Assembly (NCBI RefSeq): GCF_042186555.1
Contig: NC_133324.1
Coordinates: 221,141,145 to 221,205,144 of the forward strand
Source of the DNA: Aquarana catesbeiana
Lineage: Eukaryota; Chordata; Amphibia; Anura; Ranidae
DNA length: 64,000 nt
Direction of reading: 5' to 3'
Every line of letters starts with the position of its first letter. Within the stretch, counting starts at the first letter, position 1. The notes beneath the pieces are model-generated. The model saw only the letters and a list, made by a program, of their open reading frames with translations. It did not search any database and was not told the origin of the DNA. Position numbers and translations under genes: made by a program. Below, piece after piece: positions 9,988-21,215 of the stretch.

Positions 9988-10786
9988 CAGGGCTTTTTTT
10001 CTCGGAAAATAGGAACAGGAACTCAATCACATCCCCCCCCCACCGTCCCTTACACACACCCTCCAAACTGCATCAAATAGTCGGTGTGGTCAAATTTCAC
10101 TAACAGTGGGAGGGTCTTAACAGGGTCATTAAATACCAGGAGTGCAATATGTACAGAGTGCAGAGTTCAGGGAGGGGGGTTACACACAGACTGCAGAGTT
10201 CAGGGTGTGCTACGTAAATAGTGCAGAGTTCAGGGGTTCGCTGCATACAGAGTGCAGAGTTTAGCTGTACGCTACATACAGAGTGCAGAATTCAGCCTTC
10301 TTCCACAGCTGCTTACCTCTGCACCCCCCATCCACATCTCACAAATACCCCTCTTCAGCTCTGACCTCTGCATACAACCCTCCTCTACTGCCCCCATCTT
10401 CTCCCCATCTCCTTAAAAGCTCCACCATCTTCCACAGATCTTATTTTTGTTGCTGTATTAAGCTGAAGCACCCAGCCAGCTCTAGTACCTCCCCGCATAC
10501 TATAGTTGGCTCCACCTCTCTCACTTGAAGGGAGATCATCCAGTGGTGATGTTGGCATTTGCACTGCACCCCATGTACTTGCATCTCCTTTGTCCCCATC
10601 CTTCACTCAGTGGGAGCCACTCAGGAGATCTGATCTGTGGGAGCTGTTGGGGAACAAGCTGTCACTTGTAGGTATAGAAGCTGGACTTTTGTGTTTTCAA
10701 GTAATAGTGGTCAGCAGGGAGCAGAATGCCTGAGCCAGAGGTGGTAGAACTGAGTTCCACCAAGTTCCAGCTGAAAAAAAGCCCTG
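9988..10786 (+). mobile_element. hAT-type MITE with 8-bp target duplication
   Basis: The ends are CAGGGCTTTTTTTC and, inverted, GAAAAAAAGCCCTG: a perfect 14-bp terminal inverted repeat extended imperfectly inwards. The flanks are TGTAGAAC (9980-9987) and CGTAGAAC (10787-10794), an 8-bp target duplication with one mismatch, as hAT transposases make. There is no transposase; the 799 bp include a short minisatellite at 10150-10293. The element must have been moved by an enzyme from elsewhere. Confidence 0.9.
10150..10293 (+). repeat. Minisatellite inside the hAT MITE
   Basis: Four to five degenerate units of about 36 bp with the core AGAGTGCAGAGTTCAGGG followed by a TACGCTACATAC-like stretch. 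Confidence 0.8.
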
Positions 10787-10794
10787 CGTAGAAC

Positions 10795-11999
10795 AAATAA
10801 AGTAAAAGTAACTATAAAATTATTTTAAGGAAAGGTTTATAAATATTCACTGGCTGGCAATATATAGACTTTTTGCTATTGTTGGAAAGGTCATCTTTTG
10901 AGATTTATTTTATGTTTTCTATGATGTATTTTTTTACAGGTGCAGAATCACAAACAGCAGCATCAGATACAGATGTACACAAATGAGAATTGTAGATATA
11001 TAGTAACTTCCATAGTGCAACTGTACAAATTAAGTTCAGTTAATAAGTAATAAGAAGTCCTTCATTTCTCCTAGGAATAAAATGGAAATGCAGAACGGGT
11101 CCTGCCTCTGTGGGAAAATAGACCTGATGCCAAGAAATGAGCAACAGCGAAACAGTGAGGCCTTCTATGGTGATCGTGTCCACAGCTGATTAATGACTGT
11201 GACACCTTGGCTCTAGGAGAAGTGAAATTTGCCTTGCCTTCTGTTTGTATAAAGAACTTTTTTGGCCCATATGTGATTTCATGAAACAAATATCCATTGG
11301 GATGAAATGTCAACAGAGATATAAATAAAAAGAAGCTTACTTGCTGGTTTACTAATTTGTGTCACTGATATTGCTCTAAATTTACAGTATATATTTTAAC
11401 CATAATAATACACAAAGGTGAAAAAATATTTCTAAAATTTCACTATAAAATAGTAAAATTAGTACATGAACGCAGTGAGGAAAATATGTTCCTGATCATG
11501 CTTGCACTTAAGTATTAGGTTCTAAGGAGTTATTTATGTTCGCATTTGAGATTCCAGAGAAGCTTCAAAAGACACAAAAACAGGAGTGATCACAGAATCG
11601 TTCCATTAATTTTACGTTATAACAACCAGCACAGTAGGTTGAGAAGCAATAACCCTTCATTGGGTAACATTTTACTTAAAAAAGTTGCATTGTTTTAAAA
11701 TGTTTGCTAGATGGTTTGTTTTAATATGAAATAGTAAAAATTATTCCAACATTATCAGTTCTGACATTTTCACAGCTTCTCATCATTGCCACTGCATTAA
11801 ATAGTCGTTCTTACTGCCGCGCTTGTTGATTTGTGCAGACAACTTAACAGCAACTGTAAAAGAAACTGAACTCCTAAAGCTGTGCCCAAATAAGGCAGAC
11901 AGAGGGCAACCTGTGTCTGATTCTTGAATAAGATATGCCTATACCTAGTAACTATGCTGAGTCATTTGGATTGCCCGTGTATGCACTTTCTTCCTGACG
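10795..11999. other. No gene recognised
   Basis: About 1.2 kb without clear repeats. A possible splice acceptor (TTTTTTACAG at about 10929-10938) is followed by a stretch with no long open frame. A minus-strand frame of 80 codons at 11313-11071 is not recognisable as any family. Unique intergenic or intronic sequence is the likeliest reading. Confidence 0.4.
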
Positions 12000-12011
12000 T
12001 TAACCACTTAA

Positions 12012-12504
12012 AGTGGTGTTCCGGCGGAAATTATACTTTTTAAATAAAAATACCCATATAATACACAAGCGTAATGTATTCTAGTAAAGTTAGTCTGTAA
12101 ACAAAGGTCTGTTTTGTTAGTTTATAGCAGTAGTTTGTTATTTTATAAACTTACAGCAGGCCGTGGCCATCTTAAGTGTGGGCATCTGAAGCCAGACTAT
12201 ATTTCTTCCTGGATCTCATCCTTGCAGATCTCGCACATGCTCAGTGCAGCACAAGCAGTCTAATAGGTTTCAGGTCAGGTTTCCATAGCAACGGTAGTGT
12301 CAGAGGAAGTTGCCGCCCCTTCCCAGAAGGCATTGAAAACAGGAAATTATGCGATGGGCCATGGCCAGGGAGGAGGAAGTGAAAAATGAATACAGCAGAT
12401 ATACAGTAGGTGCTGAGAAAAAAAATTTAAAATATCCAATTCGTTTACAGTGCACAGTTTAGTGAGGGATGCTGAAGAGTTGTAAAAGTGGGTGGAACTC
12501 CACT
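12012..12504 (+). mobile_element. TTAA-flanked MITE (T2/Kolobok-like)
   Basis: Flanked by TTAA at 12008-12011 and 12505-12508. Inverted ends are AGTGGTGTTCC and GGAACTCCACT (inverted AGTGGAGTTCC). Removing it and one TTAA restores the start of the surrounding repeat. A TTAA duplication and an AG-starting end fit the Kolobok/T2 group known from frogs; piggyBac is the alternative. No coding sequence. Confidence 0.75.
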
Positions 12505-13119
12505 TTAAGGACCGAGCCTCTTTCTGAGATTTGTTGTTTAAGTTTAAGTTAAGTTAAAGTTAAGTTAAAAACAGTTTTTTTGCTAGAAAATTACTTAGAA
12601 CCCCCAAACATTATACATTTTTTTCTAACACACTAGAGAATAAAATGGCGGTCGTTGCAATACTTTCTGTCACACTGTATTTGCACAGCGGTCTTACAAG
12701 CGCACTTTTTTTGGAAAAACTACACTTTTTTTAATTAAAAAATAAGACAACAGTAAACTTAGCCCAATTGTTTTTTATTTTGTGAAAGATAATGTTACGC
12801 CGAGTAAATTGATACCCAACATGTCACGCTTCAAAATTGCGCCCGCTCGTGGAATGGCGACAAACTTTTACCCTTAAAAATCTCCATAGGCGAAGTTTAA
12901 AAAATTCTACAGGTTGCATGTTTTGAGTTACAGAGGAGGTCTAGGGCTAGAATTATTGTTCTCGCTCTACCGGTCGCGGCAATACCTCACATGTGTGGTT
13001 TGAACACCGTTTTCATATGCGGGTGCTACTCATGTATGCGTTCGCTTCTGCACGCCAGCTCCTCAGGACGGGGCACGTTTAAAAAAAAAAAAACTTTTAT
13101 TATTACATTGTTCTTTTAA

Positions 13120-14094
13120 CCACTTCTCTACCCGCCCATAGTCATATGACGTCCACAGATGGGATCTCCCATCCTGGGTGGACGTCATATGACGTCCTGG
13201 GATTCCCGGCCGTCTAGGGGGCGCGCGCGCGCCGCCGGGAGCGCGCGCCCGCCGCGTTCTTTGGGACCCGGTGCGTGTGCCCGGCGGCCGCGATGTCCGC
13301 CGGGCACCCGCGATTGCCCGTTACCCGTGTAAACACACAGATCCACAGCCTGTCAGCTCTGAGGAGAGCGATCTGTGTTCCCAGAACGGAGGAACACTGA
13401 TCGGTCTCCTCCCCTTGAGCGTCCCCTCCCCCTTCAGTTAGTAATCACTCCCTAGGAAACATATTAACCCCTCCCCGCCCCCTAGTGGTTAACCCCTTCA
13501 CTGCCTGTCACATTTACACAGTAATCAATGCAATTTTATAGCATTGATCGCTGTATAAATGTGATTGGTCCCAAAAATGTGTCAAAAGTGTCCGATGTGT
13601 CCGCCATAATGTCGCAGTCACCAAAAAAAATCGCGATCGCCGCTAAAAAAATAAAAAAATATATTTTTTTTTAAAATGCCATAAATCTATCCCGTATTTT
13701 GTAGACGCTATAACTTTTGCGCAAACCAATCAATATACGGTTATTGCGATTTTTTTTACCAAAAATATGTAGAAGAAAACGTATCGGCCGAAACTGAGGA
13801 AAAAATGTGTTTTTGAAAAAAAAAATTGGGATATTTATTATAGCAAAAAGTAAAAAATATTGTGTTTTTTTCAAAATTGTCGCTCTTCTTTTGTTTATAG
13901 CGCAAAAAATAAAAACCGCAGAGGCGATCAAATACCACCAAAAAAAAGCTCTATTTGTGGTGAAAAAAAGGACGTCAATTTCTTTTGGGTACAATGTCGC
14001 ACGACCGCGCAATTGACGTTTAAAGTGCGACAGCTCTGAAAACTAAAAATTGGCCTGGGAAGGAAGGGGGTGAAATTGCCCTGTATTGAACCGG
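13120..14094 (+). mobile_element. TTAA-flanked 1-kb repeat, family K, copy 1
   Basis: Flanked by TTAA at 13116-13119 and 14095-14098. It starts CCACTTCTCTACCCGCCC and ends CTGTATTGAACCGG, so the ends are imperfectly inverted. It contains two TCATATGACGTCC motifs (13141-13200), a GC-rich centre, an AT-rich stretch around 13680-13960 and CGACCGCGCAATTGACG near its end. Further copies are at 15474-16396, 22170-22630 (partial), 38530-38944 joined with 56643-57022, and 45860-47105. The short Lys/Phe-rich frames it contains recur because the repeat recurs. Confidence 0.8.
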
Positions 14095-14219
14095 TTAAAA
14101 AAAAAAAAAAAAAGTGTCACTTTTATTCCTATTACAAGGAATGTAAACATCCCTTGTAATAGAAAAAAGCATGACAGGACGTCTTAAATACTGTATGAGA
14201 TCTGGGGTGAAAAAGGCCA

Positions 14220-14480
14220 AACAGGTCTGGTATAGATTTTAAGGGGAAACCCGAGCCAACATTTAAAAAAAAATGGCGTGGGGGTCCCCCCCAAAATCCA
14301 TACCAGACCCTTATCCGAGCATGCAACCTGGCAGGCCGCAGGAAAAGGGGGGGGCGAGAGAGCACCCCCCCTCCTGAACCGAACCAGGCCCCATGCTCTC
14401 AACATGGGGAGGGTGTTTTGAGGTCTACCCAAAACACCTTGTCCCCATGTTAAAGGGGATAAGGGCCTCTTCCCCACCCT
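14220..14480 (-). repeat. G-rich hairpin module, copy 2
   Basis: Contains GGGGTCCCCCCCAAAATCC followed by ATACCAGACCCTTATCCGAG and, further on, AACACCTTGTCCCCATG, matching 23190-23490 in the opposite orientation and 28015-28205. No gene. Confidence 0.7.
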
Positions 14481-14498
14481 ACATCCCCCTACATCCTA

Positions 14499-14842
14499 AG
14501 ACTAGGTTGACACATGAGCAGGTTTGAATGGGCTGTTGAGCCTGCGCTTTCCACAAAAAAAAAAAGTGCCTGCATCTTTTTCATAACGCTGGCGTAGGGA
14601 AACTGCAAAATTTAGCAAAATCTGGTTTCCCTCCAATTTCTGCAATTTCTGCACCATCAGCACGATTTTGACCTCCGATTTCATTGCGGCTTGCATTGTG
14701 GCTCAAAAAAAAGTAGTGCGGGAACATTTTTAAAGTTGCTGCAACCTGAGCGATTTGAATGGTTCCATTGCCAGCAATGGGGTGCCACCTTTAATGGGAT
14801 TTTTAACTGTCATGACAAATGTCACTGGTGTGAACCTTGTCT
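14499..14842 (+). mobile_element. Short MITE with TA flanks
   Basis: Left end AGACTAGGTTGACACA and right end, inverted, AGACAAGGTTCACACC, each bordered by TA (14497-14498 and 14843-14844). 344 bp, no coding sequence. The superfamily cannot be settled from a 2-bp flank. Confidence 0.55.
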
Positions 14843-14844
14843 TA

Positions 14845-15469
14845 AGTTAGGCTACATTTATATTTTTCAAGTGACATTTGTGTTATTATATTTTGCTAAT
14901 TTTTTTTCAGGGTGGGGTCTGTAGTGGTGGCGTCATCACACAGCCAGCAGGCAGCAGCCGGTGTTTTTTTTAATTTATCTGAATGTCTGTTTGCTTCTGG
15001 AAGCTTGTGAGTATATTTTTGGTGTTTTTAATAAAACAGATTTGAGCCTACTACACTATGGGGCATTTTCCTATCTTGCTTTTTTTTCCCTGAGTACTGG
15101 TTGGCAATGAAAGGAAGACTGCATAGATCAAGAGTGTCCCCATTCAAATGAAACCAAGAGTCCAAATAAGCAGTGGAGCTATTTAAAATTTGTTGTGGCA
15201 ATTATTCTTTCCAGCGTTTTTGACCTTAGCTATGGTGGGTCTGATTATCTGGAAAGCGCACCTGAATGGTGGAGGTATCCAGAGCACTTTATGGTGATAT
15301 AGCGTGTTATTAAAAGCACCGCTGGATGTTTCATTTAGCAGTGGATTTTTTTATTGTCACTGATTTAAATGGATTAACTTTTTTTACTGGTTATATTGAT
15401 GGACTTATCATTGAAATGCTTTTCTGTTTAAAAGAGATATTTTAGCACAACACTTTTCTATCAAAATCT
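14845..15469. other. No gene recognised
   Basis: About 620 bp of AT-rich sequence. It includes a possible polyadenylation-like AATAAAAC near 15030 but no open frame of note. It ends at the TTAA of the next element. Confidence 0.35.
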
Positions 15470-15473
15470 TTAA

Positions 15474-16396
15474 CCACTTCAGCCCCGGAAGATTTTACCC
15501 CCTTAATGACCAGAGCATTTTTTGCAATTCGGCACAGCGTCGTTTTAACTGACAATTGCGCAGTAGTGCAACGTTGTGCCCAAACAAAATTCACATCTTT
15601 TTTTCCCACAAATAGAGCGTTCTTTTGGTGGTATTTTATCACGTCTGCGGTTTTTATTTTTTGCGCTATAAGCAAAAAAACACTGACAATTTTGAAAGAA
15701 AATGCAATATTTCTTACTTTTTTTACTATAATAAATATCCCCCCAAAAATATATAAAAAAAACTAATTTCTTTCTCAGTTTAGGCCAATATGTATTCTTC
15801 TACATATTTTTGGTAAAAAAAAATTGCAATAAGTGTACATTGATTGGTTTGCGCAAAAGTTATAGCGTCTTCAAAATAGGGGCTAGATTTATGGCATTTT
15901 TATTATTATTATTTTTTTATTAGTAATGGCGGTGATCTGCGATTTTTAACGGGACTGCGACATTGTGGTAGATAGATCAGACACTTTTGACACTATTTTG
16001 AGACCATTGACATTTATACAGCGATCAGAGCTAAAAATAGCCACTGATTACTATGTAAATGTCACTGGCAGGGAAGGGGTTAAACACTAGGGGGCGATCA
16101 AAGGGTTATATGTGTTCCCTCAGCGTGTTTTAACTGTAGGGGGGATGGGCTACCTAGGACATGACAGAGATCACTGCTCCTGATGTCACTAGGCAGAACA
16201 GGGAAATGCTTAGTTTACGTTGCAATCGTGGGTCACTGGCAGACATCGAGTCCGTGAGACACGCAGGTACACTCCCGCGGCATGCGGCGGGCATGCGCCA
16301 GCTAGCCCAGGATTACGAAGGGACGTACGGGTACACTCTTTTGCGCACCTGTGCCATTCTGTCGACGTACATCCGCGTGCGGCGGTCGGGAAGCGG
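15474..16396 (-). mobile_element. TTAA-flanked 1-kb repeat, family K, copy 2
   Basis: Minus-orientation relative of 13120-14094. Flanked by TTAA at 15470-15473 and 16397-16400, with ends CCACTTCAGCCCCGG and GGTCGGGAAGCGG. Shared internal landmarks include TTGATTGGTTTGCGCAAAAG and the stretch with AAATAGAGCGTTCTTTTGG. Non-coding. Confidence 0.8.
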
Positions 16397-16440
16397 TTAA
16401 TGTACACCGTAGTATTGGGTATATTTGTGAGTGCTGCTGT

Positions 16441-17459
16441 ATTTTTTTTTTTTTTTAACAATCAGGAGTGCTTTATTGAAGGAGAATTTACAGTACAATA
16501 AAATACACAGTCATCTTATGGAACAGAAATGGTATATTACAGTTAGATCAATAAATCACATGATGTATATTCGGTGTCCAATCAACAGTAGGAACAGTGA
16601 GTCAGTACAAAGAAATTTATGCAATGAGAAAATATTATGTTTAGGAATTAGGCCCAGGTAAGAGAGGGGGGTGAGAAAAGGGGGAGGCGAGAGGGAGGGA
16701 GGGGAGAAGGATCATGTACAACTAAATCCAGTCAATTTCTTTCTGTCAGGCAGAAGAGGTGAATATACAGAGTGGCCGTGACAGCCCTAAAAGACTGTCC
16801 AGGGCAGCCACACTTTATCAAACTTCCAGGGGCAGCCACGACTAATGTATGTTAGCTTATAGAGAGGCAGAGCAGCATTGACTCTACTCATAGGTGTGCG
16901 CAGCCTATTGCATTACGGTGTGCACCCCAAAGCTCAAACACACATGGCTTTCTCTGCAGCCTTAGCTGCACGGGGCAGTGAATGAACGAGAAGTGCTCTG
17001 TGCTGAGCGGCTTCCTGTTCATTCACAAATTGAAGAATAGTAACCAATTTATTATGCTTCAGTTATGAATGAACACAGTATATGAGTGTGTTCACTGTGT
17101 TCATTTAGAAAAGGAAGGAGCTGGTATTTACTAGTCCCTTCCCCCACTCTCTAATCTGAAACATCCCCCGTAGCAGCTGGGGGATGGAAGCCAGAAGCAT
17201 TACACAGTGAGGTGGACCAACATGGGGGAAGTCTGGGCAGAATGGGTGAATCGGTACTGCACATAGTGATTAGGGTGTGACCAGGCACACCTGGCATACC
17301 CCCTGCGCACACCTATGACTCTACTTTCCCAGGAGGACAAATCAGGGGGAGCAGGGGAAGTTCATTTACAGAGGATTTCTTTTGTGGCATAGAAAAGAAG
17401 ATATGAAATCAGCAGTTTGCTATGGTGAGACCTTTGTTCGTCTTCATGAATACCCAGCA
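16441..17459 (-). mobile_element. LINE-like 3' end with poly(A), minus strand
   Basis: A T run at 16441-16455 is the poly(A) tail of a minus-strand retroposon, and an AATAAA signal lies about 15 bases before it on that strand (TTCAATAAAGCACTCC). Flanks GAGTGCTGCTGT (16429-16440) and GAGCGCTGCTGT (17460-17471) form a 12-bp target duplication with one mismatch. No open frame survives, so the family is not certain; a 5'-truncated LINE is the simplest reading. A hAT MITE lies inside it. Confidence 0.55.
16889..17317 (+). mobile_element. hAT MITE with perfect 8-bp target duplication
   Basis: The inverted ends are CATAGGTGTGCGCAG and CTGCGCACACCTATG, a perfect 15-bp repeat. Both sides carry ACTCTACT (16881-16888 and 17318-17325). 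429 bp without coding sequence. Removing it joins the two halves of the LINE-like 3' end, so it is younger than that insertion. Confidence 0.92.
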
Positions 17460-17471
17460 GAGCGCTGCTGT

Positions 17472-18047
17472 TTTTAATTAATGACTGATTAGCACTGAGT
17501 GCAGTTTACTTTACACTTTTTTTCAGTAACCTATAACAACATAATAATGTGTAGTAACCTCTAGCAACCAATCAGTGAGCAGTAAGGATGTACAGTAACC
17601 TCTAGCAACCAATCAGTGAGTGTGGACCAGTTCTTTATGTTACATTATTAAAAATTTTGAGATATGTCTATTTGTGTGTTTATTTGTTATTTTTGGAATG
17701 TTGGGGTGGAGAGTGAAATTGCATTGGGGGGGGCCCAAGAAATGTTTTGCCCAGGGTCCAATCAATAATAAAGACAGCCCTGATTTCAGAGTATATTATT
17801 CTACTAGCATGCTTCTGGATAGTAAGGAAAAGTAAAGCACCTGGGATCAACCCGTGAGAACATACAATTGACATGCAAACAGAGCTGTGGTAGGGACTGA
17901 ACCCCAGCTCTTCAAAATAATGGTACTGACAAAATCTGTATCCCCCCTCTGCACCCCAGCCTTTTGAATTTTAGAAGTCTTCTGCTATATTATCAGGTCA
18001 TTTTACATCATTTTGTTATCCACCTCAATGCCATTTCTTCAAACATA
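17472..18047. other. No gene; short tandem duplication
   Basis: Contains a duplicated block of about 50 bp around AGTAACCTCTAGCAACCAAT (17551 and 17598) and, near 17840-17925, a stretch ending GGGACTGAACCCCAGC that resembles the worn tail of a common dispersed repeat. No open frame of interest. Confidence 0.4.
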
Positions 18048-18486
18048 TTACACTTCAGAGGTGGCTCTCTAATTAGGCAAATTAGGTGGTCGCCTTAGGC
18101 CTTGCGGCCGCCTAATTTGCCCATACCGCAACCTCAATGATTCGCCGGGACCGCCCTGCATTCTCGACCCGGAGTCCTGGCGAATCAGATTCCCACAAAG
18201 CCCGCAGCTTGTGCGGGGTGTCTCTGTTCACGCACGCCGCAAGCTCCACTACAGTGCACAGTGCACTGTGGAGTGGAGCGAACTGAACCCGCCCTTCCTC
18301 CTGTGCTGTGATGTTTTCCTGTGCACAGAGGAGGATGAGTGAAGGAGTCACACCACTGTACCGAGAGGCACGCTGGTCTGAGGTCTGTGTAATCTAAAAG
18401 TGAGTCTTGGAGGGGATGAGGGCATGAAGAAGAGGGCGAGGGGGGACAAGCAAAGAGTTCACTTGGAGTGATTTGAGGGAGAGGAT

Positions 18487-19535
18487 ATCCATCCATCCCC
18501 CCATACCATCCCGGCTCCATCCACCCCACCCCAATCCCGGCTCCATCCACCCCACCCCAATCCCGGCTCCATCCATCCCCCAATCCAATCCCAGCTCCAT
18601 CCATCCCCCCATACCATCCCGGCTCCATCCACCCCACCCCCATCCAATCCCGGCTCCATCCATCCCACCCCAATCCCATCCCGGCTCCATCCATCCCCTG
18701 ATCCAATCCCAGCTCCATCCATCCCCCCGATCCAATCCTGGCTCCATCCACCCCACCCCAATCCCATCCCGGCTCCATCCATCCCACCCCAATCCCATCC
18801 TGGCTCCATCCACCCCCAATCCAATCCCAGCTCCATCCATCCCCCCATACCATCCCAGCTCCATCCACCCCACCCCAATCTCATCCTGGCTCCATCCATC
18901 CCCCAGATCCCATACCAGCTCAATCCATCCCCATACCATCCCGGCTCCATCCACCCCAATTCCATCCTGGCTCCATCCATCCCATCCCATCCCAGCTCCA
19001 TCCATCCCCCGATCCAATCCCAGCTCCATCCATCCCCCATAACATCCCAGCTCCATCCACCCCACCCCAATCCCATCCCGGCTCCATACATCCCCTGATC
19101 CAATCCAATTCCCATTCCCCCATACCATCCCAGCTCCATCCACCCCCCATCCCATCCTGGCTCCATCCACCCCACCCCAATCCAATCCTGGCTTCATCCA
19201 TCCCCCCGATCCCATCCCGGCACCATCTATTCCCCCTGATCCCATCCCAGCTCCATCCATTCCCCTGATCACATCCCGGCTCCATCCACCCCCATCCCAT
19301 CCCAGCTCCATTCATTCCCCCGATCCCATCCATCCCCCGATCCTATCACAGCTCCATCCATCCCCCCAATCCCATCCCGGCTCCCTCCATCCCCCCAATC
19401 GCATCCTGGTTCCCTCCATCCCCCTGATCCCTTCCCGGTTCCATCTACCACCCCAATCCCATCCCAGCTCTATCCATCCCCCGATCCCATTCTGGTTCCA
19501 TCTATTCCCCAGATCCCATTCCAGGTCTATCCCCC
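18487..19535 (+). repeat. Minisatellite 1 of the hAT element
   Basis: About 1.05 kb of units of roughly 20-31 bp built on CAGCTCCATCCATCCCCC and ATCCAATCCCGGCTCC. Several frames on both strands stay open for 190 to 305 codons only because the pyrimidine-rich repeat lacks stop codons. These frames translate to Trp/Gly/Asp-rich repeats on the minus strand and Pro/Ser/Ile-rich repeats on the plus strand, and I do not regard them as genes. Confidence 0.95.
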
Positions 19536-19621
19536 CCAGCACATATCTTCTCCCCTCCCAAAGCCCACCTAACACATATCCTCCCCCAATCAAAAAGATG
19601 CTGTCTGCCACAAAGGGGGTG

Positions 19622-20056
19622 GCATCCATTTGATGGGCACAGTGGCTGCATTTGATGGGCACAGTGGCTGCATTTGATGGCACGGTGGCTGCACTTGATG
19701 GGCACAGTGGCTGCATTTGATGGGCACAGTGGCTGCACTTCATGGGCACAGTAGCTGCATTTGATGGGCACAGTGCCTGCATTTGATGGGCACAGTGGCT
19801 GCACTTGATGGACCAGTGGCTGCATTTGATGGGAACAGTGGCTGTATTTGATGGCACAGTGGCTGCACATGATTTAATAGTGGCTGTATTTGATGGGCAC
19901 AGTGGCTGCACTTCATGGGCACAGTGGCTGCAATTGATGGCACAGTGGCTGCATTTGATGGGCACAGTGGCTGCATTTGATGGTCACAGTGGCTGCATTT
20001 GATGGTCACAGTGGCTGCATTTGATGGGCACAATGACTGCATTTGATGGGCACATT
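19622..20056 (+). repeat. Minisatellite 2, about 22-bp unit
   Basis: About twenty copies of GTGGCTGCATTTGATGGGCA-type units, 17-22 bp each, some with CACTTCATGG or CACTTGATGG variants. The Cys/Ser/His-rich minus-strand frames across it are repeat artefacts. Confidence 0.95.
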
Positions 20057-20094
20057 TCCACCCCCCCCCCAAGAATTGTGAGCACCAGCCACCA

Positions 20095-20660
20095 CTGATC
20101 TCCTGTATCATGTCTGCAGCCTCTGACCATCTCTTGTATCAGCTCTGCAGTCTCTGACCATCTCCTGTGTCATGTCTGCACAGTCTCTGACCAGCTCCTG
20201 TATTACGTCTGCAGTCTCTGATCATCTCCTGTACTATGTCTGCAGTCTCTGATCATCTCTTGTACTATGTAGTATGTCAGAACAGTCTCTGACCATTTCT
20301 TGTACCATGTCTGCAGTATCTGACCATCTCCTGTATCATGTCTGCAGTCTTTGACCATCTCCTGTATCATGTCTGCAGTCTCTGACCATCTCTTGTACCA
20401 TGTCTGTCTGTAGTCTCTGATTATCTCCTGTATCATGTCTGCAGTCTCTGATCATCTCATGTATCATGTCTGCAGTCTCTGATCATCTCCTGTATCATGT
20501 CTGTAATCTCTGATCATCTCCTATATCATGTCTTCAGTCTCTGACCATCTCCTGTAGTATGTCTGCAGTCTCTGACCATCTCTTGTACCATGTCTGTAAT
20601 CTCTGATCATCTCCTGTATCATGTCTGCAGTCTCTGATCATCTCTTGTATCATGTCTGCG
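20095..20660 (+). repeat. Minisatellite 3, about 31-bp unit
   Basis: About eighteen copies of TCTGCAGTCTCTGATCATC followed by TCCTGTATCATG, with interspersed variants (TGACCATCTC, TTGTACCATG). Not coding. Confidence 0.95.
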
Positions 20661-21215
20661 ACTCTCTCACTCTGCGGAAGGTGCTCTAGAGCCCCCTCCA
20701 CATTAGAGTTTCCATTTTAAATGCAAGTTGGAACTCTGTAAAGTAAAGGAGAATACATTGGGCTCTGATATAAAGGTAATCTTTGGTCACCAGAGCTCCC
20801 CCCTTCCCTTACATTAGAGTTCCCCTTTACACTAAAGTTTGCAGGTTCCCCCTTAGATCATGATCCACAGCATTCCCCTTTATATCAGAGTTCCCTTGCA
20901 CTGTAAGGGGGAATCCTGCAGACTCTGATATATGGGGGAACTCTGTGCTGGCTGGGTTATATTAACCTGACCTTCATGTAAATGGATAAATATGCGTGTA
21001 ACATATAATATATATATTTGATTAAAGAAGAATTGGTAAGAGAATATTCTATAAACGGTGATTTCATAGTTCATAGAATTTAAAACTCTTAATATATGCA
21101 ATTACAGTTAATTTTTATCGCTTGAATTATTTTTCCCATTATTGATGTGAATGGGGCCTCATGTCTTAGATTTGCCTAAGGCCTCACAAAGCCTAGAGCC
21201 ACCTCTGTTACACTT

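Larger units (their letters stand above)
12004..14220 (+). mobile_element. TTAA-flanked dispersed repeat, host of two insertions
   Basis: The repeat starts at a TTAA (12000-12003) with CCACTTAAGGACCGAGCC once the nested MITE is removed. It runs through AT-rich sequence with a motif about ATAATGTTACGCCGAG and an A run at 13081, and resumes after the second nested element at 14095 with ATTCCTATTACAAGGAATG. I recognise it as a typical ranid interspersed repeat. It has no coding capacity. The 3' limit near 14220, where a G-rich hairpin module begins, is uncertain. Confidence 0.6.
18056..21207 (+). mobile_element. Giant non-autonomous hAT element carrying three minisatellites
   Basis: Ends CAGAGGTGGCTCT and AGAGCCACCTCTG are perfect inverted repeats, with weaker similarity continuing inward (AAATTAGG...GCCTTAGGC against GCCTAAGGC). 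Both flanks are TTACACTT (18048-18055 and 21208-21215), a perfect 8-bp duplication. The 3152 bp contain no transposase. Most of the element is tandem repeat: 18487-19535, 19622-20056 and 20095-20660, three unrelated units, followed by shorter diverged repeats with TTAGAGTTCCCCTTTA. The perfect ends and flanks show that the whole assembly moved as one unit. Confidence 0.92.

Noticed and set aside
10917..11313. Possible splice acceptor and exon
   Set aside because: The TTTTTTACAG motif is followed by stops in all frames within a short distance and no donor or homology was found.
13671..14016. Open frames of 113 and 69 codons rich in Lys, Phe and Ile
   Set aside because: They occur in every family K repeat copy, in AT-rich non-coding sequence, with no domain.
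17838..17930. tRNA-derived SINE
   Set aside because: GGGACTGAACCCCAGC resembles a B-box-like string, but no A box or clover-leaf can be drawn.
18394..19311. 305-codon minus-strand open frame and overlapping frames of 189-238 codons
   Set aside because: All lie in a minisatellite whose unit lacks stop codons; several frames on both strands are open at once and the translation is pure repeat.
19312..20111. Cys/His-rich frames that look like zinc-finger arrays
   Set aside because: The Cys spacing follows the 22-bp minisatellite unit; finger spacing with a conserved Phe/Leu core is absent.
19622..20660. CRISPR-like regular repeats
   Set aside because: Units are contiguous with no unique spacers, inside a vertebrate hAT element.
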